Shown: positions 1-13,600, numbered from the stretch's first letter. The stretch: DNA of 64,000 nt from Quercus robur (GCF_932294415.1 NC_065535.1:27498782-27562781), one strand, 5' to 3'. The notes: generated by a model not told the origin, from the letters alone. Numbers and translations: made by a program.

Positions 1-1050
1 AATAAATAAATAAATAAATAAATAATCTCAAGTTTATATGGTTGAATTTAATTAGGGAACATATTTTACATTATCTAAATAAGCTTACATAAATTTAGGC
101 GTATAATATTAGATATAGATGTGTACCCATAGTCAAACTTTCTATAACTGGTTCATCAAAAACCACTTTCTATAACTTGAACTCCCAAAGCCTCGGCCCA
201 TTAAGGACCTGGTTGCTTCTTTTTAGAAGTTTCTCAACAGTTAACACTCTATCGTGTTGGTCTTGAGTGTCAAAATCAAATAATTACGAGATATATTAGG
301 ACAAAGTCAAAAGTAAATAGTAATGATGATGATATTCTTTAGTGATTATAGGGATTTATATGGAACCCAAATCATTTTTTTATTATTCATTATCGGCAAA
401 TCTTGCAAAACAAAGATAAATATAATAAGACTGAGAGAATTAAATGGGATCTAGAGCATCATCAATTTTGCTAGAAATCCAACTCAGTTTTCCTATACCC
501 AAGACCTACTGAATGCGAGCTCAATGGCAAGGTCATGCATTTAAAAGCCCAGTTTGGGCCAATAAATAGGGTGCAATGTCTATAGGAGCGGACTGATGAA
601 GAGCTACAAGCTGGCATTTAGAGATGGGCTGCACCAAAGGCCCTAATATTCGAGAAACTCTGCACTTTCAATTTAAAACCAAGTGTAGTTAGATTGAGGT
701 CAAGAGGTTTACTTTAGCAATTTTGTTCTATAAAATCACACTTTACCCCCTAACAATATCACTAATTATTTTGAGAGTAATACTATAGTCACAAACTTTT
801 TTGTAATATTTTTACAAACCGTTGAAGTTGCAAATTCTTATTGGTTCGTATTTGGGCCTACCACTTACATTACTTTTTTACATAACAATAACCACTAACC
901 ACATCAGCAATTTATAAAAATGGTTTTAACTCTAGCATATACTCCTTTTGAAGGCTATAAAAAATTTATAGATCTAAAATTTAAAACAAAATATACAAGT
1001 CCAGAAAAATTAGCCCAACAATAAAAATTACCAATAGCAATTTTTTTTTT
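1..1050. other. Spacer without a recognised gene
   Basis: The stretch opens with an AAAT microsatellite (1-26). The rest is A/T-rich with stops in all frames. I see no gene, RNA or transposon end that I can support. Confidence 0.6.
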
Positions 1051-1243
1051 TTTAAATTAAGTCCAATTAACTAATTTTACTCGAAACAAACAACTTGGCC
1101 CTTTAAAAAATTTTAAACAAACTAATTTTGTCCTTACCCAACAGTACTCATTAAAGACACTAAAAAAAAAACATATGCGATTGAATAGCAAATCCAGAGG
1201 GTGGAACCACAACATGTAGTCGGCAACAAAACCACCTCCCTTA

Positions 1244-1693
1244 GGGCACATTTGGTAGATTGTAACAATAATTACATAAGAATAGGAATATGTATTACAA
1301 GGAATATAAGACGTTGTAATGTAATGCTTATTACTATTCATTTGTTTGGTAACAACACAATTATAGAACTCTGAAGACAATGGAATGAAAGCATTTTAAA
1401 TCAAACTTAAGAAATATTCTAGAAAATATCTTACTTATATAATTATATTTCTTAAAAAATAATATTTTTTAAATTTGAAAGAGAGATTAGTTATTTTTTT
1501 ATGATTTTTTATTTTCATAATTGTTATATACAAATGGAAAGTTTGTTTATCTGGAAATATATTTACTTTAGAAATTAATACACTTACTAAGGAATAACTA
1601 TTACATCTCTTTTAGAGATGAATAGTTATTAGCTAAACCATAAGAATAATTATTATATACTACAGTACCTATTACAATCTACTAAACATATGC
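1244..1693. mobile_element. Tourist-like (PIF/Harbinger) MITE, TTA target duplication
   Basis: The element is 450 bp. Its terminal inverted repeats begin GGGCACATTTGGTAGATTG on the left, and the right end reads GCATATGTTTAGTAGATTG on the opposite strand. It is flanked by TTA at 1241-1243 and 1694-1696, the 3-bp duplication typical of PIF/Harbinger transposons. There is no transposase ORF, so it is non-autonomous. The paralogous repeat at about 45063 gives an empty site with one CTA in place of the two TTAs. Confidence 0.75.
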
Positions 1694-1712
1694 TTAATTC
1701 CAAGTCCTAACT

Positions 1713-1830
1713 GCCAAAGGTCTTGTAGCTGAATTGGCACCTCCTCATGCACAAAGTGTTTGTGAGTCTAAGGGGGAAAGGGTTCAAGCTGCGGGGTTAG
1801 CAACATGTTGTAATTATTTCTAATAAGAAA
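1713..1830 (+). mobile_element. tRNA-derived SINE
   Basis: A pol III A-box-like motif TAGCTGAATTGG (1726-1737) and a B-box-like motif GGTTCAAGCTG (1781-1791) lie about 44 bp apart, as in tRNA-derived SINEs. The unit ends in a short A-rich tail. It is flanked by AAGTCCTAACT at 1702-1712 and 1831-1841, an 11-bp target duplication. It does not fold as a functional tRNA gene and I do not assign an anticodon. Confidence 0.7.
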
Positions 1831-1983
1831 AAGTCCTAACTCCGTTTCTGCCACATAGCATGTTGTAATTATCTCTAATAAATTCCTGCCACACAGCATG
1901 TTGTAATTATCTCTAATAAAAAATTAAAAAAAAAAAATCTTAACTCCGTTCTTGCCACAATTCCATTAAACGACTTCTATATG

Positions 1984-2045
1984 TTTAAAATTGTCAAGTC
2001 AATTTATAATAAAAAAAATTGATAAATTGACTTGACAATTTTAAA
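1984..2045. repeat. Perfect 24-bp inverted repeat (foldback)
   Basis: The arms 1984-2007 and 2022-2045 are perfect reverse complements around a 14-nt A-rich loop. The similarity continues imperfectly outwards ('ctatatg' against 'agatata'). It could be a tiny MITE or a hairpin-forming locus. Confidence 0.75.
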
Positions 2046-5000
2046 AAGATATAAATAGATGAGAGTCTTTTAACCAAATAACGAATAAGTGACTACTCCA
2101 CCGTAAGTAGTATATAATTTCTACATAAATGGACAGCCTAGTCTTTTATTTATTTAAAAAAAGAACAGGCGGTGCAGTCAGCAGCACTGTAATAAGAGAT
2201 AACACAGGGACTTGTTCACACGTAAAATTATTAATATTATGGGAATAAAAATTATATATATATAGGGAGTTAAATAAAACATTAAAAAAAGGGGAAGCAA
2301 GGGGCATGTGCAGTGAACTGGGCAAAGGGGTAGATGCCTGGCAGTTAGGGGTTTCAGAAATCCGGGAGAAACGCCACGCACGTTCTTACCACCACCTCAT
2401 GTAAAATGGGCCCCCTGCTACAGCTGTATCAATCTGTTCTTGTCTGCCTTTCCCATCCATCCTCATTCCTCAATGTAAAATGGATTTGGGTTTCTGACCT
2501 TCTTTCCTTTTCCTCCCAATTCTTTTTCTTTTCTTTTCTTTTCTTTTTTTATAACTTTTTTGAACCCTTAATTAATTCCACTTTATTAGTTTTAATATAT
2601 ATATATATATATATATATTTATTAATTAATTGTTGGATTCATCATTTCTAAAAGAAAATCTTTGTTGAAACCCAAGTTTTTCATTTTTAAAAGATTATAA
2701 GGTATAGAACAACTGCTTGATTCAAAAAGATTTTTGAGAAGTTCATCATGAAAAAGAAAAATAAAAATTAATAACCACTTTTCTTAACATCTCCCCCTTA
2801 CACTTTTCCAAACTCTAAGGGGATCCTCTTCATTATAGTCCAGACTAGAAATAGTAAATGGTCTATACTTTGGGATTAATAATAATAACTTTTTAAAATC
2901 AACCACTCTAAATATTTCTCAAAAAAATAAAAATAAAAATCTCTTTAAATATTTGAGATATAAAACTTGTACTAAATATCATTGAATTTACATTTGAATA
3001 ACCTAAACCTCACTAAACTTGTCTATTTATCTTTACCATGGTCAGGACAAATATATCAAAAATAATCGTATAGAACATATTAGTTTTCATAAATTTTTTA
3101 ACAGAGAAATAAAAAAACTTATTTTTAGGATTGGTTTGGGTTTGAAAACCCACTAAACACAAGAGATTGACAATAAATAATTTATTTATATATATATAAA
3201 AAAAAGTACTTGACAATATTTGAAAATTAATCCCTTTTGTATCATCTCGTAATCCTAATCACTTGATCCGAGACATGGGGAGAAATAAGAAAATTTTGCT
3301 TATGTGATATAAAATGTATACAGTACAATAAAAAAATAAAAAATAAAAACTTGATAGACAATTCATAGTTTTTTTTTTTTATGAAATAGACAATTCATAG
3401 TTGATTGTAAAGATTAAAGAATTAGGAAAGTGACTTTAGTGGAAGGAGAGTACGTAATAAAAATGTGTGAATCGTACAAAAACCTACAATTGCCGAATTT
3501 GATAGGAGCCGATCCAGTAGCCACAGATGATTGAGATTATTCGTTTGGTTTACCTCGGCATAAAAGAGGTGGTAATACGGAATTTAAGATGCCCCAATCA
3601 CATGGAACTTATTTAAGCATGTCAGGCGGAGATGGGGCCGACACGACAACCCCAACTTTGTTAAAACTTAAAACTAAACTAAAGTCACCTCATCTCTTCT
3701 GACACCACCACTGAGCACTGATCCAGCCAGCGCTGCCTAGGCTAAGCCAAGCCCTCCTCAACCAACCAAACACAAACACCCAGCTGAGCTTACTGTTATG
3801 CGGCTTATGCATATATGGGATTAGAGTTGTTCTCCACTACAAACAAACTTATAATTTTTGACGCTACAAATTGTTACTCACTCAGTTTTACATGATTTAT
3901 TATATTTTCTCCACCAATCAGCCACATGAAGTTATACATTTTTTTGTAGTGTTAGATTTTTGGGTTTTCTTTAGCGCATATGTTGAGAAACTATTTAAGT
4001 AATTTTTTTATAGAAAAATGAAAAAGTGATCATACATTAATCAGATTCTAGATTTTATTTTATGAGGTGATTGAAAATATTATTGAAGTGACAAGTGAAA
4101 TTCAAAAAGTTAACTTTATTATCTTTACCTTCTATAAAGCTGATAAAAAATCTAACATAAAACAAAATGATTTGATATAAAGATATTTCGAGATCTTATC
4201 AACACTACCCTATTATTATATGAAAAATATAAAAATAATTCATGAGTTTTCATTTCAAGTGTGGTGGGTTTTAGTAGTAATATTAATTAATAATTATAAA
4301 TAAAAAATAAAAAATAGTAGTTGTGGTAGATCTAAGCATTTGGCCTATCTATTTTGGGTTACATTTTAACTCTGGTTAAGTTGGAGCGTAGACATATTCT
4401 GATTCGCCTGGGCTTCAATCCTCGAGTTTGTTCCGATCGACTGAAGAAGTGCGTAGTTTAAAGAAAAAAAAAAATTTGGAGTTTGAACTTGATAAAAGAA
4501 AGAAAAGGAAAAAAGAATCTGTTGTGTGTCCCTTGAGAGAAGGGGGGCAATACTTTGCTGCTGTCAGTTCTGAAACAGTTAAAACATAGTCCAATATGGA
4601 GATGCCACGTAGAACAAAATGGAGTGTTAGTCAATTTACTAGAACATGATTGAAGATGGGGTGGCACTGGATTTTTATTTCCGAATGATGGGTACTCGTG
4701 AGTGTGTGACGGATTGTTTGCCATATCCTTTTTCACAAGTTTTATTTTTATTATTATTTTATATAATAAAAAAATAAAAAATAAAGTAGATATATGTTGG
4801 TAAATGGTTTTAACAATTATTAGCTGCAAAGTGAGAGCTGCTGACAACACAGCATCCAGTTGGTTTTATCATTTTCTCTTTCTCTCTCTCTCTTAATCAT
4901 CATAATCCTTAATATCGTCATCTCCATTCATTTCTCTCTGTCTCTGTCTCTCTCTCTCTCTCTCTCTGTGTCTCTCTCTACATTTATCTCTTTCTTTCTT

Positions 5001-5300
5001 TCTTTCTTTCTTTCCCCCACAGCCCATTCTCTCCTTTCTTTTCTCAGTCAATTTTGCAGGGGCAGGGGCAGGACAGTGCAGTGCAGTGCTAGTTGATGAT
5101 GATGATGATTATGCCCGTCTGCTTATCTTCACTTTCTTCTTTACTGCTTGCTTCTTTTTCCTTAAATCTTATTTTATTTGGTTCCAAATTAGAGTAAAAT
5201 AAACAAAGGAATAAAGATCAAATCTGAAGGCCAGCACTAACTCATAGAAATTCACTTTCTGGCTTTCTTTTCTTTCCAGTTGTCTACTCTCTTCTTTTTT
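2046..5300. other. Spacer and upstream region of the trihelix gene
   Basis: There is no recognisable gene. The stretch has a TA run (about 2597-2618) and many short low-complexity ORFs. From about 4860 it becomes strongly pyrimidine-rich (CT and TTTC runs to 5010), which suits the promoter or 5' leader region of the downstream gene. I could not fix a TATA box or transcription start. Confidence 0.5.
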
Positions 5301-5355
5301 TTCCATTCTTAACATCGATCCCATAATCTTCATCTTTCACCAAAACTTCTCTTTT

Positions 5356-5389
<34 letters not shown>

Positions 5390-5634
5390 CTCCAGCAACA
5401 TTACGAGTAAGTGAGTGAGTGAATGAATAAGCTTAGGGAAGAAGCGAAAGTGAGAAGAAGATCCAGTTGATCATTTTGTGGCTGCTGCGACTGGTGCTAG
5501 AATTATTATATATATATTAGAATTTGGAAAGCAAGGTGCAAGGCGCACAAGTGGAGGAGCTAGCTAGCTAGCTGGGTGTTGAAAAATTAAAGAGGCAACA
5601 AGGAGGTGGAGGGTCTAATAAAGCTCAGTACTAA
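5300..5634 (+). promoter_or_regulatory. Probable 5' leader of the trihelix gene
   Basis: This pyrimidine-rich leader has a (CT)n run at about 5358-5387 and lies just before the ATG at 5635. CT-rich leaders are common upstream of plant transcription-factor genes. The boundaries and transcription start are inferred. Confidence 0.4.
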
Positions 5635-8600
5635 ATGAGTGCTGCTGGAGCTAACCCGAACCCGATGGGTATGGAGAGCAGCGAGCAAGGTGGTGGTGGT
5701 GGTGGTGGTCAGCTAGTAGTAGAAGCGGCTTCTCCTATCAGCAGCCGACCTCCTGCCTCAGCCTCAGCCCCAGTTAATTTGGATGAACTGATGCCTTTAC
5801 AAGGTGATGAAGTTGGGGATGAGGCCGATCGAGCAGGAGGATCAGCCGGTGGCGTTGGCGGTGGTAATCGGTGGCCTCGTCAAGAGACTTTAGCACTTCT
5901 CAGAATTAGGTCGGAGATGGACGCTGTTTTCCGTGATGCCACTCTCAAGGGCCCTCTCTGGGAAGATGTTTCTAGGTACCCTTTTTTTCTTTTTTTCTTT
6001 TTTTTATTTATTATTATTATTTCATTTCAACTTTATTTCAACCTTCTTCTTATCTTCCTTTCTTCATTTCCATTTTCCAGACAAGTTTATTTATTTCATT
6101 TTAAGAAAATAGAAAAAAAAAAAAAAAAAAAAAAAAATCCTTTTCTTCATTAAAACGCATTGTCTTCCGGAGCTTACATTGAAAGCTTTATTAATGGTAG
6201 TAGTTTTTAGTAATGATGGACTCATGAGAGCTAGCAATTTTTTTTTTTCTTCTCAAGATCCCTCTTTGTCTCTAACACACACGCCCCACTCTCATTTTGC
6301 ACACAATATGCACATGGCTTCTTATCTCTTTCCCTCACAATTCACGAGCTAGCTGTTAGGATCCTTCTCTCTCTCTCTCTCTCTTTAATTTTTTTTTATG
6401 AGCGGCCCAGATCCACTGCATGTATACCACCCAATCCCCCTTTAGACACACTAAACTTTCCTCTTATCTATATTATTTTCCTATTTTCAATCGGAAATTG
6501 AAAATCCCAAGAAGAATTCTTCTTTTACTTTTATTTTTTTTTATTAGTTTTAAAATAGTTAATATAATTGGAAACAAAAAAACAGTAAACTTGTCGCTCT
6601 CTCTCTCTCTTCCCTCATTCTTTATGTATGGAGTTCACCTTTTTACCTTTGATAAACCAACTAGATTATCAAATTCAGTGTGGGTTTTGTTTCTTAGTCT
6701 TCAGATATGATTTTGTATAATTGTGAAATTGATAATACTCTAGAATTTGATGGAATGCGTTTATTTTATGTAAAAACTGGGGTTGGTGCGCAGGAAGCTA
6801 GCGGAGCTGGGATACAAAAGGAATGCCAAGAAATGCAAGGAAAAATTCGAGAACGTTCACAAGTATTACAAGCGAACAAAAGAAGGGCGAGCCGGTCGTC
6901 AAGATGGGAAAAGCTATAAGTTCTTCAGCGAGCTTGAGGCTCTCCATAGCTCATCACCTGCCAGTAGCAGTGCCGCCACCACCAGCAATAACCCCTCACC
7001 TTTCCTCATATCCCCGCCACCCGCGACGACTACTACCACCCCAGCTGTTGTTTCCAGTACAGCTGGGATAGGCATCATCAGCAACCCCATGCCAATCTCA
7101 TCCGTCAGAGTTACCCAAGCTCCTCCTCCTACTATCGGAATATTTCCTGCCAATCCGAGTGCATCAACAGCAGCAGCAGCGATGACTGCACCTGTGGTGT
7201 CTGTACAACCACCAGCAGCTGCAGTAGTAAGAACAACCACCCAGCTGCCCACTGGTATCAGCTTTTCATCTAATAGTTCGTCCTCTTCTCTGGGCACCAA
7301 TGACGATGACGATGATGAGGAGAGCCTAGAACTAGAAGGGGAGCCATCTAACGTAGGTAGCAGCCGCAAACGTAAACGGGGGTCATCATCAAGCAGTGGC
7401 ACCCGTAGGATGATGCAATTCTTTGAGAATCTAATGAAACAGGTAATGCACAAGCAAGAAGTGATGCAACAAAGATTTCTGGAAGCCATTGAGAAAAGAG
7501 AGCAAGACAGGATGATAAGAGACGAAGCTTGGAAGAGGCAAGAGATGGCTAGGCTTGCCCGTGAGCACGAGGTCATGGCTCAGGACCGAGCTATCTCCAC
7601 TTCTAGGGATGCCGCCATTGTTACTTTTCTACAAAAGATTACTGGCCAGACCATCCAATTACCTACACCTGCACCACCTCCAAGTTTTCCTGCTGCGCCA
7701 ACACCGCCGCCTGTGTCGCAGCAAGCCCCTATCCCCACGCAGACTCCAGCGCCAGCGCCAGCGCCAACGCCAGCGCCAGTGCCAGCGCCAGCGCCAACGC
7801 CAACGCCAACGCCGCCACCATCACAGTCACAACAACAGCAACAAGTTCACCAACATTCTCAAAACTTCTCCCAAGTAGTGATGGCTGTGCCAGAACAACA
7901 GGTACCCCCACAGGCACGGGACATTATTATGAGTGGTGGAGGAGGTAGCTTTGAAGCAACATCATCCTCGAGATGGCCCAAGGTAGAAGTTCTTGCACTT
8001 ATAAAGTTGAGGAGTGGGCTTGAACAAAGGTACCAAGAAGCAGGGCCCAAAGGTCCACTTTGGGAAGAAATTTCAGCTGGGATGCACAGGATGGGTTACA
8101 AGAGGAATCCGAAGAGATGCAAGGAAAAATGGGAAAACATCAATAAGTACTACAAAAAGGTGAAGGAAAGCAACAAGAAACGCCCCGAAGATGCCAAAAC
8201 CTGTCCTTACTTTCACGAACTAGATGCCCTTTACCGGAAAAAGATACTTGGCGGCGGCTCTACCAGTGGTGGCGGCGGCACCAGCACTACTTTTGTTAAC
8301 CAAAATATGCCACAACAACAACAAGAGACCATCAAACAAGATACAAGTGATGCCCCAGCAGCAGCAATTATGCCAACTCCACAAACGCAACAACAACCAC
8401 TCGCTGCTACCACTGCATCTGAAAACAAAAATGGAGCTAGTACACATGTACAGGCCCAGACCCAGTCAAGCAATGTAGGTTTGCCAGAAGATCTCTTTGG
8501 AGAAGGAATTGGAGGGGCATCCAAGAAGGTAAACTCAATCCCTATAGTTTAATTATTTACTTTTAAGAAATAAAATAGTATTGGCATTATATAGGCTTTT

Positions 8601-8921
8601 CCAAGAGAAATATGCTGATTCTTGTTTTACTGAAATTTGAAGCCAGAAGACATTGTGAAGGAGTTAATGGAGCAGCAGGAGCATCAAAGTCAGCAACAAT
8701 TAATAGTAGAAGACTATGACAAAATTGAGGAAGCTGAAAGCGACAATATGGATGATCAAGAGGAAGAAGAAGAAGAAGAGGACGAGGATGAAGATGATGA
8801 GAATGAAGAATTAGAAGTGGGAAGCAAAATGAGCTATAAGATAGAATTTCAGAGACAGAATACAGGGTCCTCTAATGGGGGAGGAAATGGACCTCCCTCA
8901 TTTTTGGCCTTGGTTCAATAG
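5635..8921 (+). CDS. GTL1: GT-2-type trihelix transcription factor, GTL1-like
   Basis: A nuclear DNA-binding protein with two trihelix (GT) domains, of the GTL1/DF1 group that binds GT elements. In Arabidopsis GTL1 represses growth genes and affects stomatal density and trichome size. Exons are 5635-5975, 6794-8528 and 8643-8921 (GT-AG introns), giving 784 aa. Gly-rich N-terminus; first trihelix at about residues 78-166 (NRWPRQETLALLRIR to FFSELEALH), split by intron 1 after GPLWEDVS. A basic KRKR stretch (possible nuclear signal) is followed by a central helix at about 319-395 (MMQFFENLMKQVMHKQEV), then an Ala/Pro and Gln run. The second trihelix is at about 505-595 (SSRWPKVEVLALIK). The last exon ends in an acidic Glu/Asp tract. 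The ATG at 5635 opens the frame directly before the domain. A possible poly(A) signal AATAAA is at 9306. GTL1 rather than DF1 is inferred from gene neighbours. The protein is longer than the Arabidopsis one, mainly through low-complexity sequence. Confidence 0.9.
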
Positions 8922-10537
8922 TCCTTGCCCTTGCAGCCATGATTTCGTACCCAGTTAAGTCAGGTCAGGTCAGGTCCTCGCCAAAACTGTACCATAAATG
9001 TATGTACGTGTTTAGAAGCTCGAGAAGATACCTAGCTAGCTAGCTAACGTCTGTGTTGAAATCCTCATTATGATAACCTTAATTCCTCCTCCTCCTCCTT
9101 TCAGTGTCAGGAAAAGAAAAAAATATATTATTTTCCTATCCAATTCTTTCTGACTCCTATGATCACTAGCTAACATCTTCTGCTACTTGTCCGGTACCTT
9201 GAGTTAGAATATACATGTGTACGTTAATTAAGGTGGGAAATCTTTGGATGGCAATGCAGTCACTTCACTTGTACTAGATTTTTCTAATTTATTGATTTGT
9301 TGGTGAATAAACCGTTTCAAAGGTAAAACGGGAGGAATGGATTATTGAATTGAGACAGAGAAATAAGCTTGCCCGGTAGCAGCAGCAACATCATGAGAGA
9401 AACACACGAGCAAGGAGATAAGGTAGTTTTGAAAGAAGCACATGTTGTACTTTCAGGTTTTCATTTCATTTTATTTTTATTTATTTATTTATTCTTAATT
9501 TTTAAGCTTTTCTTTCTTTCTTTCTTTCTTTCTTCTTCTTGATTTGGATGAAGAAAGAAACTGGGGGTATCCAGAAATTTGTCCTTCATATTCAAATTGT
9601 AATAATATTACTACCATTTTCCATTTCCTATAATATTTGTTATGTTAATTAATTTCATCCTCACCTCCTCCTACACCTAATTTCCAATATATAGTTGGCT
9701 TCTAACGGGGCAACACTAATCTTACTAATTTTTTGTTCGTAAGAAAATTTAAAGCCTATCAATTTTTTGTTAAAATAAAATTGTTACAAAATTATTACTA
9801 ATTTTGTTACAAAACAAATAGACTTGGATACTGTGATGCTGATGAAACGAAAATTTTCATTTTTCTTGGATACTGTGATCCTCCAAATTGATACCTGAGA
9901 GAGAGCAAATTCGCTAGACATTTCAATTTGTGTAGGATTTAAAAATCCATAACCTCTTATTCTTTCATCCAAAGCAATGACCCTATCCACAGGAGGGAGA
10001 GCTGTGTTCAATCCACAATGATTAATGAAGGATTTTGCCTGGGCAAGGTTATCCCATAGTGTAAATTATAATTACCAATTGACAGGAAAAAGAAGAAGAA
10101 GAAGAAGAAGAAGAAGACGAAGGGGAAAAAGTGTTCTTTTTATCACTCTTAAATGAGCTATTAATGAGATGGGGTCACATGTAGGGAGCAAGAGAAATCA
10201 TGTAATAAATATAATCAATAAAAAAAATATATTGAAAAGGCATTAAAAAAAAATTAGGGTTTAACTCTTAGCTCAAATCTCTTATATCTATGATTTTACC
10301 CCAAATATAACCAAGCCATTAAGAAATAATCATAAAATTTTATTCTAAAAAAAGTTTTTGAATCCTGATCTAAATACTATACTCATGTGTAATTTCACGT
10401 GTAAGATGGAGGGGCAAAACTAGGATTTTGAAATTGGAGGATCAAATTAGAGGAAAAATTATTTATAATTAAAGATTATAGGGATATATTTGTTGTGAGT
10501 GATGTTAGGTTTACTAGCTATAAGTTTTACCGTATGA

Positions 10538-10667
10538 CTTTTTAGAACACACACAAAAATAATAATAATATTTTAAATCGGGTTTATAATACACATAATC
10601 AGAGTACAACTACAAAAAAGCCTAACATTTGTAACTATTATTATTTTCGTATGTGTTCTAATAAGTA
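10538..10667. repeat. Short foldback element
   Basis: The left arm starts near 10541 (TTAGAACACACACAAAAATA) and pairs with the segment ending near 10662 (ATTTTCGTATGTGTTCTAA), about 28 bp with few mismatches. It is probably a small MITE. I cannot assign a target duplication. Confidence 0.5.
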
Positions 10668-13600
10668 TTACTATTTACTAAAAAAAAAAAGGTTTTACTG
10701 CATGACTTATAATTAATGTATTAACTTTGAACACAATATAAAAAATGTAATTATAAATTTAATTTATTATATTATTGATGTGACTAATCACACTATTTAC
10801 CATTATCGGTTTATAAGATTTTGTTGGTAACTTTGATTGTATATTTATTATTTCTCATGTGTCAAAGAAAAATTCTTATAATTTTATATATATTAAAAAT
10901 GTTATATTTGAGTTATTGAAGAATTTTAATTTTTTTTTTTATAATTGCACCCACTAAATATAAATTTTGTAGGATCAATTATGAGTATTCTTCAGAAAAA
11001 AGATCAATTTGCAATTTTGAATAGAAAATATAGAAAATTTATTTTCTAGATATGATCTTGAGACCAAAAAAAAAAAAAAAAAAAAACCTGATAACCATTC
11101 AACCTTCCCCTTTCCCTCTTCTCCCTACCGTTGGGAAAGTTTGGAACTACCAAACAAGAGTAAAAAAAAAAAAAAGAGGGAGAAAGAACATTTTCGAGAT
11201 AAGTAAAAAAAAACTTAAGTCATGAATTCTTAAATTTAGTTACAATTATTTGATTTTTAGACAGTAAAGTACATGCTTATAGTATGTTTTTACTTGATGA
11301 ATTGAAATGATTTATTTTAGGTCTTTTATTATTTAGTTTTTGAATAGTAAATTTCTTAATCATATCTGTTCAAGTATTGAAAAGTTCAATTAAACTCTTC
11401 ATTAGTTAATTTAAATTCATATTAGGTTATCAATTATTTTAAAAATTAAACTTATATTCTTAAAAAGTTTTGAGGTTGATTATATATATATATATATCAA
11501 TTATGGATACGATTCTAAAAAGAGAATAACAAATAAACACTAATATTATGTATCTATTAGTGTATTTGCTTATGAAATTGACTTGATTTTACCCATATCA
11601 ACTATAATTTTGATATTTTTCTATGCTTATATATACGGTAAAGAGTTGATTGTGTGAAATAATTGGATGAATGTTTTTAATTACAAACTTTGAGAGAGAT
11701 GTTTTTGATGGCATTGATGATGAGGCAACATATGCTCTATTTTTTTTAATCTTAAATATAATTCTACTATAGTCTAATTTAAGTATATATATATATATGT
11801 ATGAAGCTTCTTCCATGTACATATGCTCCACTTTAAATATATAAAAACTTGTTGAGGAGAATTGTAATGACTTAATGATTTAAAATAAGAAGTTTTCTAT
11901 ACCAAACAATATCAAATCAATAATGAAAAATCTTACAAGGTTTTGCTCCATTTATTTACATTTTTTTATTTATCTTCTATTATTTATGATAATGTGTACA
12001 ACAGATCTCGCTTATTCTATACTTCTCAATTGTTTTCAATTACGTTATTAAATATTATAGTTCTTTTAGAAATCTTAGATGCAACTAACAATGAAACATT
12101 TTAATACCCTAAATATAAAAATTTTAGGTTTTTTCAAAAAGAAAAATAAATATAAATTTTAAAAAAGACAATAAAAATTATATAAATCAAACTTGTTGAA
12201 TGCTTCCATTAATACCTATCACTTTCTCCAGATTAAATAGCTTCGTCGACCACATGTTATGAAAAGTTATATATAACGTGTAAACATCAACTATTCTCTA
12301 TCAGTCATTTCACTAACAAAACAACTGAAGAGTATGTAGACCAATAATGATAATAATAATTCATGGAGACATAATAATTCCATTAACTTCATAAGCAAGA
12401 ATACATATATAAAACAAGCTAAAAGAATACTTCAAAAATAAAAATTATACTTTCATATAGACTTGAGAATTCTTTCGCTTTTGGCAGTTTTGTTAATTGT
12501 TACAGCTTATTTAGTTGTCTGCCGCTTGAATATGTTAAAAATTAATACTTCTCCGCCATCCAATATTAAAAGAGACTCATTTAGCTAAAAACAAAACCGA
12601 AGTATCGAATTTCAAGCCTCATAATTACAGCAGATTTTTTTTTTTTTTTTTCCTGGTCGACATAAAAGTTATGAACCTCAAAGTTTGTGGCCAGATTTAT
12701 CTTTTACCTTTAGTCCTTTACAAAATAAGTATGTTTCTGTAATTCGGTGAAAGGAGTGGTCTATAATATTTTGGGTAAGGAAATAGAAGAAACAATAGGA
12801 CAGAAATGGAAGCACCTAGGGAAAATGTAATAATGGGGCTATGCACTTTGACAAAGTAGGAACAGTAGTGTTACTATTATAACATCAAATAAATGCCCTC
12901 CAGTAATTCCACTAACATCATCTTTTGCCAACTTATATCAACGTGGGTTTGGTTTCTTAAGTGCAAATGCAGCTCCTTCTCTCACAATCACAATAATGAT
13001 CCAACTCATATCGACCACACAAGTGCCCTACCATGTGCTTTTTTTTTTTTTAAATAATTGTTTTTCGATATATACTATATAGTACCTTGGCCGACTTATT
13101 CTCTCCTTTCACACTCACCACTTTTTTTGTTGTGCCTTTTTTTTTTTTTTTTTTTTTGTTACAAGGTACAATCAAGCCTTTCGATTACTACTAACTTTAA
13201 GCCTTTAAGAACATTTCAAAACTCTCCAAATTCATAATTCATGTGCAATTATGTGTATATGCATCTATCTATTTATGGGCATCTTTGATTGTGTGAATGA
13301 TGTGGTAGCTTTACTTGCTGTGATGCATCTAATAAAGTTCATATATATATAAAAGAATATTATTAGTTAATTAATTAATTAAATAGGTGCAGACTGGAGC
13401 ACATGGCAGATAGCAAAATAGATTGGTTGGTGTTTTTATTATCAGGAGGAATAGGATTTCCACATTGTTAATTAAGGAAGGTCCCAGACACTACTTTCTT
13501 AATCACAAGTGATAAAATTAAGGAAACAAAGTGGAGAGGTCAGGTAGGATAAAATAAAATGTTAGAAAACCATGTGATAATATCTCTTTCTTCCGCTCTC

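Larger units (their letters stand above)
1050..1960. repeat. Dispersed repeat copy 1, interrupted by a MITE and a SINE
   Basis: The sequence around 1050-1243, and its continuation after the insertions, resembles 44850-45100. Shared blocks include the run before 'aacaaacaactt', 'gaatagcaaa/taaatagcaaa', 'gaaccac' and 'accacc'. This copy carries a Tourist-like MITE (1244-1693) and a SINE (1713-1830) that the other copy lacks. After the SINE, the phrase 'agcatgttgtaattat' recurs at about 1857 and 1893, which looks like local tandem copies of the SINE tail. Confidence 0.6.

Noticed and set aside
1713..1830. tRNA gene
   Set aside because: A- and B-box-like motifs are present, but there is no cloverleaf or acceptor pairing, and a SINE tail and target duplication surround it.
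4860..5096. Ser/Leu-rich ORF before the trihelix gene
   Set aside because: It is the translation of CT/TTTC repeats in a leader or promoter region.
6823..8524. Several ORFs overlapping the trihelix exon 2 in other frames and strand
   Set aside because: Shadows caused by repetitive codons of the real exon.
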